Shown one piece after another: positions 1 through 8,170 of a DNA stretch of 16,493 nt. The DNA lies in NCBI GenBank assembly GCA_005789375.1, contig SXXZ01000145.1, forward strand, positions 1 to 16,493, in the 5' to 3' direction. Every line of letters starts with the position of its first letter. Within the stretch, counting starts at the first letter, position 1. A program made the position numbers and the translations under genes. A model generated the notes under the pieces. That model saw only the letters and a list, made by a program, of their open reading frames with translations. It was not told the DNA's origin and did not search any database. Origin of the DNA: Verrucomicrobiales bacterium (lineage in GTDB: Bacteria > Verrucomicrobiota > Verrucomicrobiae > Limisphaerales > UBA9464).

Positions 1-2365
1 CGGGCCGAGGAGAGGGTTGGAACGAAGGAGCCGGGCTAGGCGCAGGTCGCTGTGCTGGAGCCACGTTGGGGGCGGGAGCCGGGGCCGGAGCGAACTGCGA
101 TGCCGTGGGTGCCGGGCGTGTCAGCACGTTTTGGGGGATGCTCGCCGAGGGCGCAGGCGCAGCAGGCCGGAAAGCCTCCTGACGCGAAACCGGCGGTGCC
201 GAGGGTGCCGAGGGTGCTGGGGCCACCGAGGGATTTGCCGCAGGCCGGGAAGGGACACTCGCATTCGGAATGAAGATGGGGCGGGAAATCGGAGCCGCAG
301 ACTGCGGCGGTGCTGATTGCACCGAGGGGGCCGGGGTTGATGCGTTGGGCGTCGGGTTTGCTGGGATCACCGACGGACGTGAGGTCGTCACCGGAGTGGG
401 GCGGGACCCGGATTCAACTCCGGACCCGGATCGGGCGGTGGGGATTCGGGAAGCGGACCCCGAGCTCGGCGCGCCGAGGGGCGAGGCGGGCTCCGTCGGC
501 ACTGCACGCGGAATGGGCACGCTGCGGGATTCCGGTGGGCGCGAAGGGGTGACGCTGGGTGTGGGCGTGGTGGGCCTGGTGGGCGTAGTGGGCGTGGTGG
601 ACGGGTTCCCCAAACTCTTCGGTGCCACGACGGTGGGTGTGCCGCCTCCGCTTCCGGGACGCGTCGTGGGGGGCAGCGTCTGCGTCAATCGTTCCGTCGG
701 ACTGCTCGTTGGGAGGGGTGCGGGCCGGCCGGGAGACGAGGCGGGTGCCACGTTGGCAGACGGGATGTTGGCCGGCCGGTTCGGGCTCAGCGAGCCAGCG
801 GCCGATGGAACCGTCATTGGTCGAGAATTCAGCGGTGAGATGCCGATGCGATCTGGCAGGCCGGCGGAGTTTGGGTTGGGAGCCAATCGCGAAACTTCCG
901 GTCGCTTGAGGACCGATTCTGGCGGGCGTGAAGCATGGGTCGGCACCGCCGGGCGGTACACGGCCACCTCAGCGGGCCGGCCTCCCGAGGGGTTGGGTCG
1001 CGAGTTGGCGAAGGCTTGAGCGGCCGCCGGGCTGTTGACGTCGCGGAGTTCCGTGCGCCGGATCTCCTCGCGACTGTGCTTCTGGACTTCCTCTCGGGAA
1101 ATTCCGTTATTGATGATCACCGTGTTGTTGTTGCCACGAATGTTCACGCCCTGACCGCTGGCCACCTGGACGTTGCTATCGCGAACGAAACGCTCGGCTT
1201 GATAGCGCGGCAGTCGATGATGATAAAGGTGGTGATCACCGAAACGGTCCCAGGTCGTCGCATACCAGGCCGCTGTGCCGATGCCAAACCCGATACTGAC
1301 GGCCGTGCTGCCATTGACCCACGAGAAACCCACGTTGGCGCTCCATCGGCATTCCGGAGGCAGCGGAGCCCAGCCGCAGTAGCTCGGGGAGCTGCGCCAA
1401 GCGACCCAGGCCGGAGCCCAGTCATAACCCGGATTCCATACCCAACCGAAGCTGGAATGCTGATGCCAGCGGCCATAATGGTACGGAGCCCAGCCCCAAG
1501 TGTAGGTCGAGTTCCAATACCAACCCGCATCGGTCCACAGCCACGATCCACCGTCGCAGTAGGGTTGCCATGTCGGGTTTGCCACCGAGGCCGACGGGCG
1601 CCAGCACCATCCGTAGCCAGGGACTTCCATCCAACTGCCATAGGGGGAGAGTGATTGATAAAAGACCTGCTGGTTGACAACGGTCTGGGCTACCGGTGCA
1701 GGGACAACAATGGTCGAGGAGGGCGGCGGCGGTGGCGGCGTGCCTTCGAAGGTGGTGGTGATCGCCGTCGGAGCCACCGGCGGCGGGGCTAGGTTCGTGG
1801 GGATCGACTGGGGAACCGGGGGTGCTGAGGCGTTCAGAAGGGCGGGTGCTGGGCTTTCCGGTTGGATCGCAGCCGCCTTTCGCATCAATACATGGATAAT
1901 ATTGGAGGACACCCCTAGGTCATTCAGATAGACGATCTGGCTGGCTCCGAGGGCGAAGGGTTCCCGGATATTGGTGATATATTCAGCGACCACGCCTTCG
2001 TCGAGTCCGCCACGGGTGAGTTGCACTACATCGGCCACTGGGCCGGGCAGGGGCGGCGGAACCAGAACTGCCACCGAGGCCGAGGGGTCTATCGGGGCTG
2101 GCGGTTGGGCCACCGGGGCAGGAGTGGGTTGCGGAGGCGGAGGCGGTGGGGTTGATGAGATCACCGGATCCACTCCCGGGGTCGACCGGTTGCCCAAGGC
2201 AGCCGGAACCGAGGGGGCTTGGACGATCACAGTCCTCACGGTCGGCGCTGGCGGTGCGGTGTGGACCACGGTCTTCGACCCGGTGTCGCATCCAACGGTA
2301 GTTCCCAAACAGAGCAAGATTAGCCCAAGGGTGTTGCGGGATGGACGCATGAACGAGGCATTCAT
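1..2365 (-). CDS. Partial Trp/Tyr-rich DUF6600-like surface lipoprotein with long Pro-rich tail
   Basis: Incomplete at the window's left edge: 788 codons are readable with no stop. The start at 2365 opens a lipoprotein-type signal: MRPSRN, a Leu-rich core, then TTVGC with the candidate lipidated Cys at residue 26. An alternative ATG lies at 2350; no strong ribosome binding site is seen. Residues about 30-105 are Pro-rich. Residues 111-165 form a short helical-looking domain (begins ADVVQLTRGGLDEG, later LNDLGV) that I have seen in other PVC proteins but cannot name. Residues 242-338 carry 17 Trp with repeated YGxW, GWAPYHYGRW and GWAPLPP motifs, matching the DUF6600/YXWGXW type. Residues from about 450 onward are a low-complexity Pro/Ala/Ser/Thr tail. 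I infer an outer-membrane-anchored, cell-surface or envelope protein; the function is unknown. The C-terminus and any anchor there lie outside the window. Confidence 0.85.
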   Translation of the reverse strand, partial: MNASFMRPSRNTLGLILLCLGTTVGCDTGSKTVVHTAPPAPTVRTVIVQAPSVPAALGNRSTPGVDPVISSTPPPPPPQPTPAPVAQPPAPIDPSASVAVLVPPPLPGPVADVVQLTRGGLDEGVVAEYITNIREPFALGASQIVYLNDLGVSSNIIHVLMRKAAAIQPESPAPALLNASAPPVPQSIPTNLAPPPVAPTAITTTFEGTPPPPPPSSTIVVPAPVAQTVVNQQVFYQSLSPYGSWMEVPGYGWCWRPSASVANPTWQPYCDGGSWLWTDAGWYWNSTYTWGWAPYHYGRWHQHSSFGWVWNPGYDWAPAWVAWRSSPSYCGWAPLPPECRWSANVGFSWVNGSTAVSIGFGIGTAAWYATTWDRFGDHHLYHHRLPRYQAERFVRDSNVQVASGQGVNIRGNNNTVIINNGISREEVQKHSREEIRRTELRDVNSPAAAQAFANSRPNPSGGRPAEVAVYRPAVPTHASRPPESVLKRPEVSRLAPNPNSAGLPDRIGISPLNSRPMTVPSAAGSLSPNRPANIPSANVAPASSPGRPAPLPTSSPTERLTQTLPPTTRPGSGGGTPTVVAPKSLGNPSTTPTTPTRPTTPTPSVTPSRPPESRSVPIPRAVPTEPASPLGAPSSGSASRIPTARSGSGVESGSRPTPVTTSRPSVIPANPTPNASTPAPSVQSAPPQSAAPISRPIFIPNASVPSRPAANPSVAPAPSAPSAPPVSRQEAFRPAAPAPSASIPQNVLTRPAPTASQFAPAPAPAPNVAPAQRPAPSPAPSFQPSPRP
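561..605. repeat. 9-bp tandem repeat encoding Thr-Pro-Thr triplets
   Basis: Four consecutive 9-bp units of the form gtgggc(g/c)t(g/a) start at 561, 570, 579 and 588, with a decayed fifth unit at 597. The repeat is in frame with the minus-strand lipoprotein gene and encodes a repeating T-P-T/R pattern in its Pro-rich tail. A similar short run (ggtgccgag twice, then ggtgctggg) at 195-221 encodes APSAPSAP. Such in-frame repeats expand or contract by slippage without breaking the reading frame. Confidence 0.8.
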
Positions 2366-2771
2366 TGTGTTCAGAGCGGTTAGAGACAGGTATTTTGAGG
2401 GAAAAGTCGATCCAAGGGTCGCGAGCCTCCCGATGAAGGTTCGTTCTTGGGGTTGGAAAATAATCTAGGAACGTGACTGGACCCCGATGACGGGAAATCC
2501 CCTGAGGGACCAACGGAGAAGTCTTGCCGGCCGGGACGGGGTACCTTCGCAAGGAAAGCTGCCGTCAGGGGTCTTGGTATTCACGGTTGTGGGGGTGAGA
2601 CGTAGTTAATAGGTCCTTATTCAAGGGATCAGAGAGGTGGGGTCTTTATGCCCATGGTCTCGGATTCGGGGTGTGAATTTTGACGTCTGCCGGCGAAGAT
2701 GGACTCGTCGTTCTTATCGTTGTCGTCGGTGATATCTGTTTTGCGACACACGACGGACACACTCATCAGTC
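2366..2771. other. Divergent intergenic region between the two exported-protein genes
   Basis: These 406 bp hold no convincing gene on either strand. They must contain the promoters of both the minus-strand lipoprotein and the plus-strand TIG protein. A weak plus-strand promoter candidate is TTCACG (2580-2585), a 17-bp spacer, then TAGTTA (2603-2608). It is not close enough to consensus to be called with confidence. The strongest visible structure is the inverted repeat at 2480-2573, described separately. Confidence 0.6.
2480..2573. ncRNA. Candidate structured RNA / leader element (unclassified)
   Basis: GACCCC (2480-2485) plus TGACGG (2488-2493) pairs perfectly with CCGTCA (2562-2567) plus GGGGTC (2568-2573), leaving only a two-base bulge (2486-2487). 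This gives a 12-bp closing stem. Inside it lie three further hairpins: TCCC/GGGA (2498-2509), GTCTT/GGGAC (2521-2537, with two wobble pairs) and CCTT/AAGG around a CGC loop (2544-2554). A closed multi-branch shape like this is typical of structured leaders. I cannot match it to a known riboswitch class, and the strand is undecided. On the plus strand it would sit about 200 nt before the TIG gene; on the minus strand about 115 nt before the lipoprotein gene. It could be chance pairing in GC-rich DNA. Confidence 0.3.
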
Positions 2772-4922
2772 ATGAATCGATGCTGTTCTTGGATGGCCCT
2801 CCTTTGGGCCTGGTGCGGATGGGGTGCCCTAGTTCTGCTGGGGCAGGGGGCTCCACAGTTGACGGCTATTTCCACCAACCGTGCTCAGCCTGGGGCGCTC
2901 ATTGCTATCACTGGGCTCAATTTCCTCAATCCTCCCCTGACGGCGGTCACCTTCAACTTTACGCCGGCGACCGTGGAGTCCATCCGATCTCTGGGACTGG
3001 GATATAATCAGATTTCGGTGCGGGTCCCCCTGGGGGCTACCATTGGGCCGATCTTTGTTGAAAATGCGTTTGGTCAAACTCAAACACCTTGGAATTTCCA
3101 GTTGCCGCCGGTGGTGCAGCGGTTCGCCCGCAACGGTGCCTTCACCGATGCCGACAAGGTGCGCGGTGTTCCCGGAGACTCTGTGGCACTCACTGGTTCC
3201 AACTTTCTGGATCCCACCGATCCCAACTACCGCTTGGGTGTGTTCTTTGACGGCATTCGGGCTGGTTGGGACACCGTGACGGAAGGTTCCGTTTCGGTGG
3301 TGGTGCCGCCCGGAGCCATGACGGGCCCCATCACCGTGACCAACAATGCCGGTGCGACGACGACCAGTGGCTACTTCTACCTCGCGCCTTGGGTTACGGC
3401 CTTCACGTCTCGGGCTCGGGTCGGGGACACACTCACCTTGAGTGGTCGCAGCTTTCGCGCGGTGTCTTCGGTTTCCTTCGGTGGAGTCAGCACAACCAAT
3501 CTTACGGTGGTGTCCAACATGCTCATGACGGTGGTCGTCCCGTCGGGAGCGCCGGCGGCCGCACCGTTGACTTTGGAGTCGCCGGGAGGGCGCTTCATCA
3601 CGGTGTCTAATTTTGTACTCGCTCCGCGGATCAATGGGTTTTCGCCATCCAACGGTGCGGCGGGGACTTTGGTGACTGTCAGCGGTTTCGGGTTGTCCCG
3701 GGTGACACAGGTGCTCTTCGGCGGAGCTTCGGCGACGCCGGTGTCCGTCACGGCCACGCAAGTGACGGTGAAGGTGCCCGTCGGTGCGGGAACTGGATTT
3801 GTGACGGTTTCAGGAAGTTCTGGGACTGATGAGTCCTTAACCTTGTTTCATGCGTCTCCGCAACTGAGCACCGTCAATCCGAACCTCGTGAAGGTCGGAG
3901 AGACCGTGACGCTGAGCGGGACCAATCTCTTGGGAGCATCGGCCGTCCTTTTTGGAACCAACCGGCTTGCGGCAAAAGTCTTCACGGTCGTGGACAATCG
4001 CCGCATCACGGCCCTGGTGCCGGAGGGCGCCTCTTCAGGATGGGTCTGGGTGGTGACGCCCGGAGGTGAAGCCTCCGGCGGACCGATTTCCATTCAAGGG
4101 CCGGTTCCGGTGATCAGTGGGTTTTCTCCGGCCTTGGGCGGGGTGGGTACGGAAGTGCGTATCGTCGGTGTGGACCTAGGCTTGCCGGCAATCGTGCGGT
4201 TCAGCGGGGTCGCGGCCTCGGTGGTCAGCGCGACGACCAATGGGTTGACGGCCCGGGTTCCTGTGGGCGCTGTCAGCGGTCGGATCACCGTGGAGACGGC
4301 AGCTGGGGCGGCTGTCTCGGTGCAGGATTTCCTCGTGGGAACCACGGCTGATTTTGATGTCTCCCTTGCGTCCTCGGCGGAACCCGTGGTCGTGGGGTCG
4401 GAGTTCCGTCTGAGCCTCAAGGTCCGCAATTTGGGGCCGCTGCCGGCCACTAATATCACGGGCAGCCTCAATCTACCGAGTTCGGCAGAGTTTCTGGGAG
4501 CGACGCTTGGAGACGGTGGGAGTTTTCAAACCGGCGCCACCGGAGTGAGTTTCATCATCGGCACCTTGCCCGCTAAATCCGAGTGGACCGCGCTCATCCG
4601 CGTCCGGATCCCGGTGGAGGCCGTGACACGCTTCGAGTGGGTGGCTAGCACGCTCACGCCGGATGTGGACGTCACGGACAACCGAGCCGCCGTCTCGGTG
4701 ACCGCGGTACCTCTACGTCTGGAACTCACCGGCTTCGGCGATGACCTCTGGGTGTTGAGTTGGTTGTCACTGGCTACTGAAGTGGAGTTGCAGGAGTCCA
4801 CACTCGATTTGCCCCGGCAATGGCGTGGGGTGGTTGGAACCCCGTTGAATGACGGTGTTCGTTTTCAGTGGTCCACCAGCGCGACGAACTCGGGTCGACT
4901 GTTCCGGTTGAGATCGCGGTGA
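2772..4922 (+). CDS. Secreted protein with six IPT/TIG repeats and a DUF11-like domain
   Basis: 716 residues. An N-terminal signal peptide (WMALLWAWCGWGALVLLGQGA, residues about 7-27) indicates export. Six immunoglobulin-like IPT/TIG repeats follow, starting near residues 27, 112, 206, 285, 363 and 446. Each has the family pattern PxIxxFsPxxgxxGtxVtIsGxnf...VxFgG...vxVPxGaxxGxItV. A DUF11/CARDB-like beta-sandwich spans about 526-650 (VRNLGPLPATNITG, then DNRAAVSV). The last 65 residues (LELTGFGDDLWVLSW to SGRLFRLRSR) match a C-terminal module often seen in exported verrucomicrobial proteins. TIG/DUF11 arrays act as rigid stalks or adhesion modules; no enzyme domain is visible. The product is probably a surface or extracellular adhesion/structural protein, and the exact role is unknown. 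It is divergent from the Trp-rich lipoprotein gene and convergent with dnaE2. Confidence 0.88.
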   Translation: MNRCCSWMALLWAWCGWGALVLLGQGAPQLTAISTNRAQPGALIAITGLNFLNPPLTAVTFNFTPATVESIRSLGLGYNQISVRVPLGATIGPIFVENAFGQTQTPWNFQLPPVVQRFARNGAFTDADKVRGVPGDSVALTGSNFLDPTDPNYRLGVFFDGIRAGWDTVTEGSVSVVVPPGAMTGPITVTNNAGATTTSGYFYLAPWVTAFTSRARVGDTLTLSGRSFRAVSSVSFGGVSTTNLTVVSNMLMTVVVPSGAPAAAPLTLESPGGRFITVSNFVLAPRINGFSPSNGAAGTLVTVSGFGLSRVTQVLFGGASATPVSVTATQVTVKVPVGAGTGFVTVSGSSGTDESLTLFHASPQLSTVNPNLVKVGETVTLSGTNLLGASAVLFGTNRLAAKVFTVVDNRRITALVPEGASSGWVWVVTPGGEASGGPISIQGPVPVISGFSPALGGVGTEVRIVGVDLGLPAIVRFSGVAASVVSATTNGLTARVPVGAVSGRITVETAAGAAVSVQDFLVGTTADFDVSLASSAEPVVVGSEFRLSLKVRNLGPLPATNITGSLNLPSSAEFLGATLGDGGSFQTGATGVSFIIGTLPAKSEWTALIRVRIPVEAVTRFEWVASTLTPDVDVTDNRAAVSVTAVPLRLELTGFGDDLWVLSWLSLATEVELQESTLDLPRQWRGVVGTPLNDGVRFQWSTSATNSGRLFRLRSR

Positions 4923-4961
4923 GTGGTTCTGCTCTGCAGGATTTTCCAGACAGGTTCTTAG

Positions 4962-4976
4962 CTGGAACGATTCCAG
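4962..4976. terminator. Short hairpin between convergent TIG and dnaE2 genes
   Basis: CTGGAA (4962-4967), a cga loop, then TTCCAG (4971-4976) form a perfect six-base-pair hairpin in the 68-bp gap between two converging genes. The position suits a bidirectional terminator. Neither side has a U-tract, so it is not a classical intrinsic terminator. Confidence 0.3.
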
Positions 4977-4990
4977 TGAATCATTCTGGC

Positions 4991-7900
4991 TTAGGCGAAA
5001 TCGTGTGAGGCAGACGTCTGGAGGTGGTGATCGGGGAGTCGTTCGAGATGTAGGGCGCGCACATGAATCGTGCCGTGACGGCGCTGCACGATGCCCTCCA
5101 CCAGTAGGAAGGGCTCGGTGCTAATCCGCAGGCGCTCGGTCTCGAAGAGTTCGGGCGAGACGATGGCGTTGGTGATACCGGTTTCGTCTTCCAAGCTCAG
5201 GAAACACACGCCCTTGGCGGTGCCGGGGCGTTGACGGCAAATCACCTGCCCGGCCACCCGGATGCGGGCGCCGTCGGGAGCTTCCTGGAGTTGGGCGCTT
5301 TGCCAAACATTCTTCAAAGTGCCCCGGCGCAAGGCCATCGGATGAGGGCCTGTGGTGAGCCGGAGTGTGGCGTAGTCGGCGACCAATCGCTCCTCGGGCG
5401 ACATGGGTTTCAGCGGGGAGGCTGAGCCTTCGAGGCGGTCCACGACGCCACCGTCAGGGAGCCCTCCTCCCAAATCTTCCTGACGCAGCGGGCGTTCGGT
5501 CTGCCACAGGGCCGAGCGACGGTCGGTGGCCCAGGCATTGAGTGCGCCAATGGAAGCCAGGGCACGCAGGGCCTCGGGCCCGAGGGAACTTCGTGACTTC
5601 AAATCGTCCAGCGAGGCGAAGGGCTTGCGTGTGCGTTCCTGTAGCAGACGGGCGGCCTGGGAGGCGGTGAGGCCCTGGACCAGGCTCAGACCCAGGCGCA
5701 GCGACCCGTCGGATTCGACGCGGGTCTCCCAGTCGGAGCGTGCGGCGCAGACCGGTCGCACGGCGACTCCATGGTTTTTGGCGTCCTGCACCACCGTGGC
5801 GGGCGCATAGAACCCCATGGGTTGGTTGTTGAGCAGCGCGGCGAAGAATTCTGGGGTTCGGTGTACCTTCAGGTAGGCGCTGGCGTAGGCCAGCAGCGCG
5901 AAGCTAATGGCATGCGATTCGGGGAATCCGTAAAGGGCAAAGGAGCCCACGGCCTTTGCAATGGATTCGATGACGTTCGGAGCAACGCCCTTGCGCGCCA
6001 TGGACTCGCGCAACTTGGCCGTCGCTAGAGCCATCTTCTCGTCGGAACGGTGGAAGCTCAGGGCCTTGCGGAGGTTCTCGGCTTCGTCACCGCTGAAGTC
6101 AGCCATGACCATGGCAATCTCCAGCATTTGCTCCTGAAAGAGCGGCACGCCCAAGGTGCGCTGGAGGATGGGTTCGAGTCGGGGGTCGAGGTAGGTCACC
6201 GACTCGAGTCCGTTGCGGCGACGCAAATAGGGATGGGCCAGGTCGCCTTGAATGGGGCCGGGCCGGATGATGGCTACCTCGATCACTAGGTCGTAGAAGC
6301 AGGCGGGTTTCATGCGCGGCAGCGTGGCCATTTGGGCGCGACTCTCGATTTGGAAGACACCGATGGTGTCAGCCCGCTGCATGAGGGCGTAGGTGTCAGG
6401 GTCGTCTTTGGGAAGCTGCGACAAATCTACTGGGCGGCCGCGTTGGGTGGTTAAGGTGATAGTGTCTTGTAATACAGCCATCATGCCCAAGCCCAGAAGA
6501 TCGACCTTGATGATGCCTAAGCCCTCGCAGTCGTCCTTGTCCCACTGGGCCACCACACGGCCGGCCATGGACGCGTTCTCGAGCGGAACGATTCCGGTGA
6601 GTTCGCCCTGGCACAGAATCATGCCGCCGGAGTGCTGACCCAGGTGCCGGGGTAGGCGGCGCATGCGGCGGCAAAGTCGGGCGAAGGCGGTGGCCCTAGG
6701 GTGCTCGGCGGGCAGGCCTGCTTGGCGCATTTGCTCCTCGAGTTCGAGGGTGTGAGGGAAATCACCACCGGCTTGCAGGCTCGAAAATCGGTCCAGCACA
6801 TCGGTTGGCAGGTTCAGAGCCTTGCCGATCTCGCGGGCGGCGCTGCGGCCGCGGTAGGTGATGACCGTGCCTGTCATGGCGGCGCTGTGACGGCCGTAGC
6901 GTCGGTAGACTTCTTGGATGACCCGTTCGCGGCGCTCACCGCTCGGTAGGTCGATGTCGATGTCGGGCCAGCCCTTGCGGCTTTCCGACAGGAAGCGCTC
7001 GAAGAGCACGTTGAACTTGAGCGGATCGACGGCCGTGATCCCTAGACAAAAGCAAACCGCGCTGTTGGCGGCACTGCCGCGTCCTTGCGCCAGAATTCCC
7101 TCGTCGCGGCAGAAGCGGACGATGTCGGCGACGATAAGGAAGTATCCGGAGAACCCGAGGCGTCCGATGAGGGTTAATTCCTTCTCTAGCAACCGGCGCA
7201 CCTTTTCTGGGATCTCGCCGCCGTAGCGCGTGCGTGCGCCGCGGAAGGTCCAGTCGCGTAGCACCCCTTCCATGGTTTCGCCGGGGCCCACTGGGTAGCG
7301 AGGGAACTCGTAGCCCAGGTCTTCTAGGGTGAACTCCAGCCGTTCGGCCAGTCGCACGGTCTCGGTCACTGCTTTCGGGAGGTCGCTGAAGAGCCGAGCC
7401 ATGGCGCTGGCGGGCTTGAGGTGCGCTTCATCGTTGATGCTCAGGTGAGTACCCGCAGCGTCGAGGTGCGTGTGGTGACGGAGGCAGGCGAAGACATCGA
7501 GCACTTCCCGGCCCTCGGGGGTGGCCTGGCTGACTCCTCCCGTAGCCAGTAGTGGTATCCGATGTGCAGCGGCCAAATCTTGAAGGGCCTGATTCCAGCG
7601 GGTTTCGCCGCGGAGGCGTTGACGCTGAATCTCGACGTAGACGTGTCCTTCACCAAAGGCTTGGAGGAGTCGGCGCAAGGCCGCATCGGCATCTCGTCCA
7701 GTGCGGATGGCTCGTAGGGCCGGCCCCTCCCGATCGCCGCTGAGTGCGACGAGGCCCGCGGCGAATTCTGGCAATTCTTCCCAACGGACGGTGGCTTCGT
7801 TTTTGGCGGCCCGGAGGTGGGCTTGCGAGAGCAATCGGCACAGGTTGCGGTAGCCTTCACGTGAGCGCACCAGCACCGGGAAGACCGAGCCGTCGTCCAT

Positions 7901-8170
7901 GGCTAATTCAGCGCCGATGATGGGGCGGATACCGTGTTCGCGGGCGGTGTCGAAGACGCGCGGTGCACCGTAGAGGCCCATGCGATCACACACGGCCAGT
8001 GCAGGTAGTCCTAGGCTGGCAGCGGTACGAGCCAGTTCTTCCGGCAACGAGGCCCCTCGCAGGAAGCTAAAGGCGCTGCGGGTGTGCAGTTCGACGTAGG
8101 CGGGACTGGAAGCGGTGGTAGCCAATGGATCGATGGGTTCAGTCGAGCAGGGCGTCGACCGTCCATCCAT
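4991..8170 (-). CDS. dnaE2: Error-prone DNA polymerase III alpha subunit DnaE2 (ImuC)
   Basis: C-family replicative-type polymerase that performs error-prone translesion synthesis together with ImuA and ImuB. From the chosen start it is 1059 residues, normal for DnaE2. The PHP domain begins at residue 25 (YVELHTRSAFSFLRGAS, typical of DnaE2 rather than DnaE1). The palm has GRGSAANSAVCFCLGI, then PDIDID at 402-407 with catalytic Asp 403 and 405, and KVDLLGLG with the third Asp at 557. A C-terminal OB-fold covers about 967-1042 (RIRVAGQVICRQRP onward), and the protein stops shortly after. I chose ATG 8170, giving a 32-nt overlap with the end of imuB. An upstream ATG at 8245 is also open but adds 25 residues with no family similarity. 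It is the last gene of the imuA-imuB-dnaE2 operon. The active-site residues are intact, so it should be catalytically competent. Confidence 0.95.
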   Translation of the reverse strand: MDGRSTPCSTEPIDPLATTASSPAYVELHTRSAFSFLRGASLPEELARTAASLGLPALAVCDRMGLYGAPRVFDTAREHGIRPIIGAELAMDDGSVFPVLVRSREGYRNLCRLLSQAHLRAAKNEATVRWEELPEFAAGLVALSGDREGPALRAIRTGRDADAALRRLLQAFGEGHVYVEIQRQRLRGETRWNQALQDLAAAHRIPLLATGGVSQATPEGREVLDVFACLRHHTHLDAAGTHLSINDEAHLKPASAMARLFSDLPKAVTETVRLAERLEFTLEDLGYEFPRYPVGPGETMEGVLRDWTFRGARTRYGGEIPEKVRRLLEKELTLIGRLGFSGYFLIVADIVRFCRDEGILAQGRGSAANSAVCFCLGITAVDPLKFNVLFERFLSESRKGWPDIDIDLPSGERRERVIQEVYRRYGRHSAAMTGTVITYRGRSAAREIGKALNLPTDVLDRFSSLQAGGDFPHTLELEEQMRQAGLPAEHPRATAFARLCRRMRRLPRHLGQHSGGMILCQGELTGIVPLENASMAGRVVAQWDKDDCEGLGIIKVDLLGLGMMAVLQDTITLTTQRGRPVDLSQLPKDDPDTYALMQRADTIGVFQIESRAQMATLPRMKPACFYDLVIEVAIIRPGPIQGDLAHPYLRRRNGLESVTYLDPRLEPILQRTLGVPLFQEQMLEIAMVMADFSGDEAENLRKALSFHRSDEKMALATAKLRESMARKGVAPNVIESIAKAVGSFALYGFPESHAISFALLAYASAYLKVHRTPEFFAALLNNQPMGFYAPATVVQDAKNHGVAVRPVCAARSDWETRVESDGSLRLGLSLVQGLTASQAARLLQERTRKPFASLDDLKSRSSLGPEALRALASIGALNAWATDRRSALWQTERPLRQEDLGGGLPDGGVVDRLEGSASPLKPMSPEERLVADYATLRLTTGPHPMALRRGTLKNVWQSAQLQEAPDGARIRVAGQVICRQRPGTAKGVCFLSLEDETGITNAIVSPELFETERLRISTEPFLLVEGIVQRRHGTIHVRALHLERLPDHHLQTSASHDFA

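Noticed and set aside
1144..1680. Minus-strand open frame of 178 codons and plus-strand frames over 1-2470
   Set aside because: The frame from 2365 gives a lipoprotein signal and a conserved Trp-rich domain and stays open for 788 codons. The others are shadows of it.
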